Source: JAYEIA01 sp964472505 (GTDB taxonomy: Bacteria; Bacteroidota; Bacteroidia; Bacteroidales; JAADGE01). From it: a stretch of 29,017 bases of DNA. Where the stretch lies: assembly GCA_964472505.1 (NCBI GenBank), contig CAYYQW010000050.1, positions 1 through 29,017 on the forward strand, read 5' to 3'. This document shows positions 16,743-24,583 of the stretch, one piece after another (position 1 is the first letter of the stretch; every line of letters begins with the position of its first letter). The translations under genes and the position numbers were made by a program. The notes below the pieces were generated by a model. It was not told where the DNA came from. It saw only the letters and a list, made by a program, of their open reading frames with translations, and searched no databases.

Positions 16743-19010
16743 ATGTATAAAATAATAAATACTGTTCTTTATACTTTGTTATTATTATTGGCCATAATAC
16801 CGTCAACGCTTTGGGCGCAGGAAGTTTCAAATGAAGACTCTGTTCTCATTCATGAATCGGTTTATCTGCACACCGGTAAAAACCTGTATGAAGCCGGAGA
16901 AACTTTATATTTTAATGCCTTTGTAAGCAATCCGGAAGGCCTGCCGATTCATGCAAACCGAAATCTTTATATTGAATTATTAAATCCCCACGGAAAGCCG
17001 GTATATACCAAAAGGCTTTTTATTGACGATGAAGGAACGGCTTCCGGCTTTTTTGCATTGGAAGATTCTTTACTCGGCGGCGATTATTATTTAAGAGCTT
17101 ATACCGCTTCTCAGCGAAATTTTGATAAAAACACCTGGTTTGTAAAGCCTCTGGAAATTACCGGCAGCTTAAGCCCGTATTTTAGTCCGTATTATTTTCA
17201 AACTTTAAAAAAAGTACGCCGAAAACAGCACAAGCTCCAAATTGTCTATGCCGTGAACGGAGATGTTTTTTTAAAAAACGAAAGTAATCGTTTGGAAATT
17301 CGTTTGACCGATTATTTGGGCTTTCCCGTAAAGGGAGAACTTAAAATTTCAAACCTAAATTCCGATAAACAGTATGAGCTTGAAACAGATGAAAACGGAA
17401 TTGCCTACCTTATACTTGAAACGGGAACAAATGCAGCGTACAAAATACGCGCAAAAAGCCGTAAAAGTCGGGAAAAACTAACAATTAAGCAGCCGGCTGT
17501 GCAATCGGTAAAAATACAATCCTATTCAATTGAAGACGGAAACTGCAAGCTTGTTTTACAGAGTAACTTGCCGGAAACCAATGACAGAGCAGCACGAACT
17601 TTTAATCTGCAATGCCATGTTTTTGGGGAAGTGCTCACAAGTGAGGAAGTATATATCGGCAATAAAACAAGCATTGAATTAAGTATAAATATTCCCGAGA
17701 CCTCCGGATATGCTGATTTGGTTTTGACGGATATTAACGAAAAAATTGTGTCGAGAGAAAGTGTTTTTTTACCTTATTCCGAACCGAAAATTGATTTGGA
17801 TTACCATTTCGAAAATGATTCTGTTTATTTGGTATCGTCTGTTTTTCGTAATTCTCGTGTATCGGTTTTTGTAACGGACGGCGATACGAAAGCCAATGAA
17901 TCTGCCGATATTAATGATTATTTCTTGTACCGTAATCGAATTGCTGATTTACTCAACCCTTATGCAGGGAACAATCATTTGAAATATTTGGCTCGGCAAC
18001 ACCCGAATGTTTTGTCATCCGGTTTTTTATCTCCGCCGGAGAAAGCGAAATTTTATGCGCCTGAATCTGATATAGGAGTCAGCGGAACCTTGTATCGTTC
18101 AATTTTTGATATTACCGTTCCGGAGAATGAAGTGGAGCTTTTTGTGTTGGATAAACATTATGACCGCTATGTAACTCAAACGGATAAAGAAGGACGTTTT
18201 TCTTTCGATAATCTCAATTATAAAGATACGGCCAAATTGCGTTTTGTAAGCAAAAATAACCGAGGAAAAAATGCCTTTATAATTGATATTGACAAAGAAC
18301 CGGCACCGGAATTTAAGCCTTTTTACCCGAATGATGTCCGCGAAAAAATACAAACAGCCAAAGCCGGTCGAAAGTTTTACAGAAATAATTTGAAATATAT
18401 CAATAAAAAAGATTCCGTGGCAAAAATTCCCGGGAAAGTTCATTCTCGTGCCGGGCGGGTTTTGTTTTTTGATGAAATAAATACCGACGGATACAGCAGT
18501 ACTTTAAAAGTAATTGAGAATCATGTTCTGGGGATTCGCTCTCGCAGTATGTCCACCTTGCGCGGACATACCAGTCTTATGGGCAGTTCCGAGCCTATGT
18601 ATATGATTGATGATGTACCTACCGATAAAAGTGCCGTGGATAATTTGCCTCCCGAAACCGTGGATCGTGTGGAAATTTTAAAGGGCGGAAGCGAGTCTGC
18701 CATTTACGGTATTCGAGCTGCCAACGGGGTAGTGGCCGTATATACCAAACGCGGCCATAACTGGACACCCGGTGAACTGCTGCTGAGTATTCTTGCTTAT
18801 GCTCAATCTAAACCCTTTGAATATGAAGCAAAAGAGGATAATGCAAGCGGTGATGTTTTATGGTTTAAGCCAACGAGTGCGCAAACAGCGTCCGATACTG
18901 TAAAATTTATTCTTCCGAATATTGAGAATAGCCGCAATATTTTTATTGACATACAAGGATTCACCCATAAAGGAAAACCCTTTCATATTCGAGAGAAACT
19001 ATTGAGATAA
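16743..19010 (+). CDS. Secreted MG2-like protein with a C-terminal TonB-plug domain, no barrel
   Basis: This 755-residue protein has a signal peptide (LLLLLAIIPSTLWAQ). The N-terminal 135 residues (YEAGETLYFNAFV...GGDYYLRAYT) look like the MG2 strand domain of alpha-2-macroglobulin-type proteins. A CarboxypepD-reg-like segment is near 190-235. Residues about 566-672 read as a TonB plug: SSEPMYMIDDVPTD, VDRVEILKGGSESAIYGIRA, NGVVAVYTKRG. Only about 85 residues follow, so the 22-strand barrel of real receptors is absent. I recall similar barrel-less proteins in Bacteroidota; their role is unclear. The 3' end overlaps the permease gene tail-to-tail by 12 bp. Confidence 0.85.
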   Translation: MYKIINTVLYTLLLLLAIIPSTLWAQEVSNEDSVLIHESVYLHTGKNLYEAGETLYFNAFVSNPEGLPIHANRNLYIELLNPHGKPVYTKRLFIDDEGTASGFFALEDSLLGGDYYLRAYTASQRNFDKNTWFVKPLEITGSLSPYFSPYYFQTLKKVRRKQHKLQIVYAVNGDVFLKNESNRLEIRLTDYLGFPVKGELKISNLNSDKQYELETDENGIAYLILETGTNAAYKIRAKSRKSREKLTIKQPAVQSVKIQSYSIEDGNCKLVLQSNLPETNDRAARTFNLQCHVFGEVLTSEEVYIGNKTSIELSINIPETSGYADLVLTDINEKIVSRESVFLPYSEPKIDLDYHFENDSVYLVSSVFRNSRVSVFVTDGDTKANESADINDYFLYRNRIADLLNPYAGNNHLKYLARQHPNVLSSGFLSPPEKAKFYAPESDIGVSGTLYRSIFDITVPENEVELFVLDKHYDRYVTQTDKEGRFSFDNLNYKDTAKLRFVSKNNRGKNAFIIDIDKEPAPEFKPFYPNDVREKIQTAKAGRKFYRNNLKYINKKDSVAKIPGKVHSRAGRVLFFDEINTDGYSSTLKVIENHVLGIRSRSMSTLRGHTSLMGSSEPMYMIDDVPTDKSAVDNLPPETVDRVEILKGGSESAIYGIRAANGVVAVYTKRGHNWTPGELLLSILAYAQSKPFEYEAKEDNASGDVLWFKPTSAQTASDTVKFILPNIENSRNIFIDIQGFTHKGKPFHIREKLLR

Positions 19011-20213
19011 AAAGTGACGAATACGCATAACCGGAAATACCGAAATAAGCGTTCCGATAAGAATAATGGCGGAAAAAGCATATACGAAATCCGAAAGCCT
19101 TAATTCAACCGGGTAAGGGGAATTCAAGTACATGCCGTCCGGCGAATAGCTTATAAAACCAAATTCTTGTTGCAACAGACAAAATGCGGCTCCCAAGCTC
19201 AGCCCAATTATCCCGGAAAGGATAGTAATAAGTAAGCCTTGAATGATGAATATTTTCTTAATATCCGAATATTGGATTCCCATATTCAAAAGGCTGATCA
19301 TATTTTCTTTTTTCTCAATAATGAGCATAATTACAGAGCTCGTAATGCTAAAACCGGCAATAAGTATAATAAAAGACAAGATTAAGAAAGTCGCTAATTT
19401 TTCACTTTGCATGACCGAATACAAAAAATTGTATTGTTGATGTCGGTTTTTTATTTGTTTATTGGCTCCCAAAATCCCCGAAAGCTCCTTTTGGACATCA
19501 TTAATGCTGTATTTATCATTGATTTTTATTTCAAGTCCGCTTACGGAAGAGGCTTTTCTGTCGGTAAGTTTTTGAAGATTTCGTAAAGATGTTACAATAT
19601 ATTTGGTATCAAACTCTTCTTCTACCTCTGCTATTCCGGCCGGAATCAGATGCATATTCTTAAAAGAAGCTTGCGGATTAACCGTTGAAATCTGTTTTCG
19701 GTTCGGAATCCATACCGACACAGTTTTGGAAGCCGGAAGACTGATGCCGAGATTGATAGAAAGAGCAATGCCGAAAACGGCATTCTTGTTGTTTTCGTTT
19801 ACGCTGTAATTCCCGGCAACCAATAAGTCGGACAGATTGTTGGTTTTGTTATAGTTATTATCTACGCCTTTGGCAACGGCTATAAGTTGCTTATCACCGG
19901 CTTTTAAAAGTACATTTTCTTCCAATACGGCTGAGTATGATTCAACGGCTTCATGCTTTACTGCTTGCTGAACATCGGTATCGTCAAGCTCAAATGTTTT
20001 GCCGGCTGCAGGTACAATTTTTAAATCGGGCGCATAGGTGTTTATGCGCTCACTAATCATTTGGTCTATTCCGTTAAAAACCGAGAGTACAATAATCAGT
20101 GCAGCCGTAGCTACCGTAAGAACCGTAACGGAAATAAACGAAATGATATTGATGGCATTTCGGTTATTTTTGGAAAAAAGATAGCGTTTGGCTATAAAAA
20201 AACTCAGCTTCAT
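18999..20213 (-). CDS. ABC transporter permease, FtsX/LolC-LolE type
   Basis: The 404-residue protein has the MacB/LolC topology: one membrane segment near 25-47, a large periplasmic domain, then three segments near 265-290, 318-345 and 375-395. The N-terminal FIAKRYLFSKNNRNAINIIS is a typical LolC/E start. Family members extract lipoproteins from the inner membrane or drive envelope processes together with a LolD-type ATPase, which is not encoded here. It starts one base after the rbfA stop, so the two are co-transcribed; I recall this pairing from other Bacteroidota. Exact substrate is unknown. Confidence 0.9.
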   Translation of the reverse strand: MKLSFFIAKRYLFSKNNRNAINIISFISVTVLTVATAALIIVLSVFNGIDQMISERINTYAPDLKIVPAAGKTFELDDTDVQQAVKHEAVESYSAVLEENVLLKAGDKQLIAVAKGVDNNYNKTNNLSDLLVAGNYSVNENNKNAVFGIALSINLGISLPASKTVSVWIPNRKQISTVNPQASFKNMHLIPAGIAEVEEEFDTKYIVTSLRNLQKLTDRKASSVSGLEIKINDKYSINDVQKELSGILGANKQIKNRHQQYNFLYSVMQSEKLATFLILSFIILIAGFSITSSVIMLIIEKKENMISLLNMGIQYSDIKKIFIIQGLLITILSGIIGLSLGAAFCLLQQEFGFISYSPDGMYLNSPYPVELRLSDFVYAFSAIILIGTLISVFPVMRIRHFLSQ

Positions 20214-20214
20214 T

Positions 20215-20550
20215 TTAGTCTTTCAGAAGATTTGTGATTCTTTCGGCTTTATCTAAGGAATCGTCTAAAAAGAAAACCGGTTCGGGAACTTTTCGTAATT
20301 GGTTTTTAACACGTTTTCCCAATTCGTAACGAATCATTTTTGTTTCGGCTTTTATATCTTTGAGAATTTCCTCTTTATTCTCAGCCGGAAATATGCTTAC
20401 ATGCACCTTTGCAATGCTTAGGTCTTGGCTCATTTCAACATGCGTTACGGAAATCATATTGCCTGAAAATTTGCCGGCATTTTGCCTGAAAATTTCCGCC
20501 AAATCTTCTTGTATCTGTTTTGCTACTCTGAGCAGTCGTGTGTTTGCCAT
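20215..20550 (-). CDS. rbfA: 30S ribosome-binding factor A
   Basis: RbfA assists late maturation of 16S rRNA and the 30S subunit. The 111-residue length is standard for its single KH-like domain. The start RLLRVAKQIQEDLAEIF and the strand MISVTHVEMSQDLSIAKVHVS are typical, and the C-terminal RKVPEPVFFLDDSLDKAERI matches the family. It heads a two-gene unit with the permease. Confidence 0.95.
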   Translation of the reverse strand: MANTRLLRVAKQIQEDLAEIFRQNAGKFSGNMISVTHVEMSQDLSIAKVHVSIFPAENKEEILKDIKAETKMIRYELGKRVKNQLRKVPEPVFFLDDSLDKAERITNLLKD

Positions 20551-20722
20551 TGTATTATGTTTTTATATTCTAAGGCTTTATTGTGCCGCAAAAGTACAAA
20601 AAAAATACGAACTTGTTTCTTTAATTCTACCATGCTTATTTTACTTATGAACCCGGATAGATGTTATTTTGAGGAGTTGCGAGTAATTCATAATGCTTTG
20701 ATTTTCATTTTTTATTAAACGA

Positions 20723-20942
20723 TTGAATTAGGCGCATGAAAGCTGCTAATTTTAAAATTACAGCATTTCGTTCAAATTAGCGGTTTCCCCCTTGGCGAAG
20801 GGGGTTAGGGGGATTGATTGATACAAAAAATGTAAGAAAATTCAGATTATGCAGCTTGCATTTTGATACTTCCTTGAATTGCGACTTTTTGTAATGTCTT
20901 TAAATCAATAGGTTGTCAGTATTAAAGAAGTGCCTAATTCAA
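20723..20942. mobile_element. MITE-like element, copy 2 (perfect inverted ends, 8-bp target duplication)
   Basis: The 220-bp element has perfect 11-bp terminal inverted repeats, TTGAATTAGGC (20723-20733) and GCCTAATTCAA (20932-20942). Direct 8-bp repeats TTAAACGA abut them on both sides (20715-20722 and 20943-20950). It carries the internal palindrome CCCCCTTGGCGAAGGGGG (20787-20804) and aligns with copy 1 at 6903-7148. No coding capacity is visible. It sits in the gap between divergent rbfA and aminopeptidase P genes. Confidence 0.88.
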
Positions 20943-20950
20943 TTAAACGA

Positions 20951-21389
20951 ATATTCGGTTCTCCTCAATTTATTTATAATAAGCCCTATTGCCTAATGCT
21001 CTGATTATCATCATTATAATAATTCCAATTTTATACAAATAATGCTCAAAGAGGTAACATGCTTATTTACAGCAACTTATATTTATCTACTAAAGTTTAA
21101 TCCAAAAATACTTGTATTGAGCTTGTCGAAATAAGCTCTTTAAAAACCTTATAATTAAAGTTTTAACCTTAGTAGAAAATGTAAGGCAGAACGCATAAAC
21201 CTTATAAGCTTATTGGGTTAAAATAGTTTGTAATCAGCTAATTACGTAAACTCCGAAACTTCAGTAAGTAATAATTGCATCTAAGACTTTATAAAGGGTT
21301 AGTGCATTCTTCTGTTCTTTGAACTCTGAATTTTGTTTTAAGAAAAGAGAATTATTTTGTATTTTTGATAAAATTTTAAACTACATATT
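20951..21389. other. Long non-coding leader region before aminopeptidase P
   Basis: This AT-rich stretch holds no gene I can support. A decayed half of the REP-like repeat (GAGCTTGTCGAA) is at about 21119-21130. The part from 21140 to 21330 shows no strong hairpin. A -7-like box lies at 21360. With the MITE, the rbfA-pepP gap totals about 840 bp. Confidence 0.5.
21360..21367 (+). promoter_or_regulatory. Candidate -7 box of the aminopeptidase P gene
   Basis: TATTTTTG fits TAnnTTTG. A TTTG at 21332-21335 is 24 bp upstream, slightly farther than the usual 19-21. The predicted leader to the ATG is about 17 bases. Confidence 0.35.
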
Positions 21390-22784
21390 ATGTTTCCAAC
21401 TCAAGTATATACAAAACGCAGAAAAGCTCTAAAATCAAAAATTTCCAAAGGCGTAGGTTTTTTTCCGGGGAATGTGGATGTTCCTTTCAATTATTCGGCA
21501 AATATCTATCGTTTCAGACAAGACAGTTCATTTTTATACTTTTTCGGAATTGATAAGCCCGGCCTTTCGGCGCTTATAGATTTTGAATCGGGAGATGAAA
21601 TTTTGTTTGGCAACGAAATTACCCATGACGATATTATTTGGATGGGCGCACAACCCGCTCTGGCTGATACCGCTCAAAAAGTCGGCATTCAGGATGTTCG
21701 TCCGCTTTATAAGTTGGATGAATTGGTGAAAGAATATTTGGCAGAAGGGCGTCAAGTTCATTATCTGCCCCCTTATCGCGGCGAAACAAAAATAAGCATG
21801 AACAAGCTTCTCGGAGTTGCCGTTGATGATTTGGAAAGCAATGCTTCCGAGGCGCTTATAAAAGCCGTTGTTGATTTACGCTCGGTAAAAGACGACTACG
21901 AAATTAAAGAAATAGAAAAGGCCGTTGATGTTGCATACAAAATGCACACCACCGCTATGCAAATGGCCCTGGAAGGCACAAAGGAACAGCAAATAGCGGG
22001 CGTTATCGAAGGCATTGCTTTATCGAACGGCGGGCCGGTGGCTTTCCCCGTTATTTTATCCAAAAACGGACAAATACTTCATAATCACGACCACAGTAAC
22101 ATTCTGAAGCGCGGTGATTTAATGGTGGTAGATGCCGGAGCCGAATTAGAGTCGAATTACACTTCAGATATTACTCGTACAACTCCCGTTGGCGGAAAAT
22201 TTTCACAACGCCAAAAAGAAATTTATGAGATTGTTCTGGAGGCTAATATGCAGGTGATTGAAAAAAGCAAGCCGGGCATACTGTATAAAGATATGCACCT
22301 GTTGGCTGCCAATATCATAGCTTCCGGGCTTACGGATTTGGGAATTATGAAAGGTAATCCGGAAGAAGCCGTTCGTCAGGGCGCACACGCTTTATTTATG
22401 CCTCACGGCTTAGGCCACATGATGGGCTTGGATGTGCATGACTTGGAAGGTGTAAGCGAAGAATATGCCGGATACGGTGATGAACTCAAACGCAGCAAGC
22501 AATTTGGTCTATCCGCTTTGCGCCTTGCCAAAGAGCTCAAACCGGGCTATGTCCTTACCGATGAACCGGGAATTTATTTTATTCCTGAACTGGTTAAGCT
22601 CTGGAAATCTGAAAACCGATTTACCGATTTTATCGATTATAAGAAAGTTGAAGATTATCTGGATTTTGGAGGCATTCGAATTGAAGATGACCTTTTGATA
22701 ACCGATACCGGAAACCGTGTACTTGGAAAACCCATTCCCAAAACCGTAAAAGAGATTGAGGAAATAGCCGGAACTCAAGCGTAA
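21390..22784 (+). CDS. pepP: Xaa-Pro aminopeptidase (aminopeptidase P, M24B)
   Basis: This cytosolic metallopeptidase removes the first residue of peptides with proline in position two. The 464 residues comprise the creatinase-like N-terminal domain (about 1-170) and the pita-bread catalytic domain. All five metal ligands are visible: D248 (VVDAGAE), D260 (SDITRT), H343 (HGLGHMMGLDVHD), E392 (TDEPGIYF) and E432 (GGIRIEDD). It is followed by a strong terminator. The last codons, stop and terminator are repeated at 24125-24235. Confidence 0.95.
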   Translation: MFPTQVYTKRRKALKSKISKGVGFFPGNVDVPFNYSANIYRFRQDSSFLYFFGIDKPGLSALIDFESGDEILFGNEITHDDIIWMGAQPALADTAQKVGIQDVRPLYKLDELVKEYLAEGRQVHYLPPYRGETKISMNKLLGVAVDDLESNASEALIKAVVDLRSVKDDYEIKEIEKAVDVAYKMHTTAMQMALEGTKEQQIAGVIEGIALSNGGPVAFPVILSKNGQILHNHDHSNILKRGDLMVVDAGAELESNYTSDITRTTPVGGKFSQRQKEIYEIVLEANMQVIEKSKPGILYKDMHLLAANIIASGLTDLGIMKGNPEEAVRQGAHALFMPHGLGHMMGLDVHDLEGVSEEYAGYGDELKRSKQFGLSALRLAKELKPGYVLTDEPGIYFIPELVKLWKSENRFTDFIDYKKVEDYLDFGGIRIEDDLLITDTGNRVLGKPIPKTVKEIEEIAGTQA

Positions 22785-22881
22785 ATAAATTACTGTTTAT
22801 AAAGCTGCTAATATCTTTATAAACCCTATCAAATGAAGCTTCCGAATTGGAATGATTTCGGAAGCTTTTTTTATTTTTGAA
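22767..22881 (+). repeat. pepP 3' end and terminator, resident copy of a direct repeat
   Basis: These 115 bp cover the last pepP codons (encoding AGTQA), the stop and the terminator. They align with 24125-24235 over their whole length with roughly 80-85% identity by eye; the stretch CCCTATCAAATGAAGCTT is exact. Confidence 0.85.
22836..22872 (+). terminator. Rho-independent terminator of pepP
   Basis: A perfect 11-bp stem (22836-22846 with 22857-22867) encloses a 10-nt loop and runs into seven T (22866-22872). It lies 51 bp past the pepP stop. Confidence 0.85.
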
Positions 22882-22883
22882 AT

Positions 22884-23456
22884 TTAATTTTCTTCAGAAC
22901 TTAGTGTATGATTAATGATTTCTTTATTGATATCGAAACCGGTGTAATGCAGATTAGTTCCTTTAAACAATAAATCACTGAAGCGTTTAATTTTCTTTCC
23001 TGTAATTTCCTCGGAAAACGCGTCAATTGCTTTACCTAATTTTGGGCCGTACTCGGAATTACTGATAATATATACCGGATTATGAAACTCTGACATTTTT
23101 ACGGTTTTTTGAATATTACTTAAATCGTATGATACTGCAACAAGAATAACCTTTAAGCCTTTGTTTTCAAAAGCATTCTCTATATCCGTATAGGTTTTTA
23201 GGGAATAGTATGTGTTAGAGATGCAACTTGGGTTCCACAGATGAACAAGCGTATATTTATTTTCGGAGATAAGCTGTTTGCATTGCGAGCCGGATATTTC
23301 CGAGATTACTAAAGTATCCGGCCTTTCCCCCACCTTGGCGTAGGGCTTAAAATATGCCTTTTCTTCATTACTTAATGAAGCATAATGATTTGTATTTATG
23401 CTTATAGCGCAGCCTGTAAAAAATGTAATAATAATAAACGGTATAATATGCTTCAT
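22884..23456 (-). CDS. Thioredoxin-like lipoprotein without a CXXC motif
   Basis: I chose the ATG at 23456 (190 residues): MKHIIPFIIITFFTGC gives a lipoprotein signal with lipobox FTGC, cysteine 16. The open frame continues upstream to 23498, but that stretch is made of a hairpin. The region YTLVHLWNPSC corresponds to the first strand and active-site loop of thioredoxin/TlpA-like proteins. The second cysteine of CXXC is missing, so disulphide chemistry like TlpA is unlikely. The later VILVAVSYD and HNPVYIIS segments fit a thioredoxin fold. It lies convergent to pepP, inside the segment bounded by the pepP-end duplication. Function unknown. Confidence 0.7.
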   Translation of the reverse strand: MKHIIPFIIITFFTGCAISINTNHYASLSNEEKAYFKPYAKVGERPDTLVISEISGSQCKQLISENKYTLVHLWNPSCISNTYYSLKTYTDIENAFENKGLKVILVAVSYDLSNIQKTVKMSEFHNPVYIISNSEYGPKLGKAIDAFSEEITGKKIKRFSDLLFKGTNLHYTGFDINKEIINHTLSSEEN

Positions 23457-23473
23457 GGGCTTGTTTGAAAATA

Positions 23474-23496
23474 GCCTGCTTCGCTCGGAAGCAGGC
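23474..23496 (-). promoter_or_regulatory. Hairpin in the leader of the lipoprotein gene
   Basis: A perfect 9-bp GC-rich stem (23474-23482 with 23488-23496) with a 5-nt loop lies 17 bases before the lipoprotein ATG. No T run follows, so it is not a standard terminator. It may stabilise the message or mask the start. Confidence 0.4.
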
Positions 23497-23546
23497 ATAG
23501 AGTTTAATTATTTTACCTCTTCATTTTTTGTTTAAATTTCCTTTTT

Positions 23547-23705
23547 CTATTCATCTTTCAAGGCTTTTTGTTTCTTGCCTGAATTTATAATATAATTCTG
23601 AAAATCAATTTGGAAATTTTCTGTTGCCTTAAATACGGTATCTTTTGCAATTTCAGATAAGATGATGTCCGGGGTTAAGAAATTAGCTTCGCTCCGGTTT
23701 TGTAT
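23547..23705 (-). pseudogene. C-terminal remnant of an unidentified gene
   Basis: An open frame of 52 codons with protein-like composition (for example TPDIILSEIAKDTVFKATE and FQNYIINSGKKQKAL) ends at TAG (23549 to 23547). It has no start codon: a stop lies just upstream and no ATG, GTG or TTG begins it usefully. It overlaps the end of the PLDc_N gene by 23 bp in another frame. I read it as the tail of a gene whose front was lost, but cannot name the family. Confidence 0.4.
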
Positions 23706-23895
23706 TTAAAAAAAATCTCAATAAATATAAGGCAGAACCCATAAAAGGAATAAATAGTATAATTAACAACCACAAAAACAAGTTGAATGATTTTTCATAT
23801 TTCAATACTAAGAACAATGCAGGAAGGCTAATTAAAAGATAAATTGTAATTACTGCTATAAGCCCCCAAGGCCCAATAATTCCGGTTATAATCAT
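23683..23895 (-). CDS. Small membrane protein with PLDc_N domain
   Basis: The 70-residue protein has two hydrophobic segments (about 8-32 and 39-62) joined by KYEKSFNLFLW, with IPFMGSALYLL in the second; this is the pattern of the phospholipase-D-nuclease N-terminal domain (PLDc_N), also found alone in small proteins. Stand-alone versions often go with antibacterial or transport loci, but their role is unclear. It is upstream of the remnant and the lipoprotein on the same strand. Confidence 0.72.
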   Translation of the reverse strand: MIITGIIGPWGLIAVITIYLLISLPALFLVLKYEKSFNLFLWLLIILFIPFMGSALYLLRFFLNTKPERS

Positions 23896-24124
23896 GATTT
23901 TAAGTTTTAGTTACAGCAATAAGCTTAATTTGCAATATATGCGTGATTTTCGAATAAACAGGAGGTGTCAACCCCTCCATATGCAGTACAGCCTGAAAGA
24001 TCGTAATTTGCATTTTTATCCGGCTTACTACACAACACTAAGGCAAAAATATAAAATTACTCCCCCCCTTGCAAATATTAAACCATTGAAGCCGCAACCC
24101 CGGAGGAAAGACCCTGAATACACT

Positions 24125-24235
24125 GTCGGAACCCAAATATAAATCACTGTTTGTAAAGCAGACAAAATATTTATAATCCCTATCAAATGAAGCTTTCGAA
24201 TTGGAATAATTTTGGAAGCTTTTTTTATTTTTGAA
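24125..24235 (+). repeat. Duplicated pepP 3' end and terminator
   Basis: The copy keeps GTCGGAACCCAAATATAAAT (pepP: GGAACTCAAGCGTAAAT), a stop codon at the same place, and the hairpin (stem 24190-24200 with 24212-24222, now with G-U pairs) plus seven T. Upstream, a frame ending GTQI echoes the pepP ending AGTQA, and KP-rich residues before it may be decayed pepP sequence. The segment between this and 22881 holds the lipoprotein, the remnant and the PLDc_N gene. 24236-24367 is AT-rich with no gene. Confidence 0.8.
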
Positions 24236-24367
24236 TAAAATAATTTTAAAAAAGAATTAGAGCATATAATCAACTGAAAAATGTAAAAATTATAATTTTT
24301 TTATTATAATTATGCTTAGATTGTTGTTTTTAATAATCGCATATTCTCAAACTTTGATTATCGAAAA

Positions 24368-24583
24368 ATGAAAAATGAAAACAAAAAACAATCCGTATCA
24401 AAAACAGTCAAAATTCTATCATTAAATGATAAACAATCAGATTATGAATTTTGGTTAACTCAGTCGATTGAAAAGCGATTGGAAACTTTAGAGACCTTAA
24501 GACAACAATATATAAATTGGAAATATGATTCTCAACCGGGATTTCAGAGAGTTTATAGAATTATTGAACGCTCACAAAGTTAA
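24368..24583 (+). CDS. Small protein overlapping a nucleotidyltransferase gene
   Basis: This 71-residue charged protein (SIEKRLETLETLRQQYINW is its central helix) has no family I can name firmly. Short proteins of this kind commonly precede AbiEii/DUF6036-like nucleotidyltransferases, and here the two genes overlap by 59 bp in different frames. It may be the partner in a toxin-antitoxin-like pair. Confidence 0.65.
   Translation: MKNENKKQSVSKTVKILSLNDKQSDYEFWLTQSIEKRLETLETLRQQYINWKYDSQPGFQRVYRIIERSQS

Noticed and set aside
23894..24142. 82-codon open frame ending GTQI
   Set aside because: It starts within the PLDc_N start region, has no protein-like composition, and its end is explained by the duplicated pepP tail.
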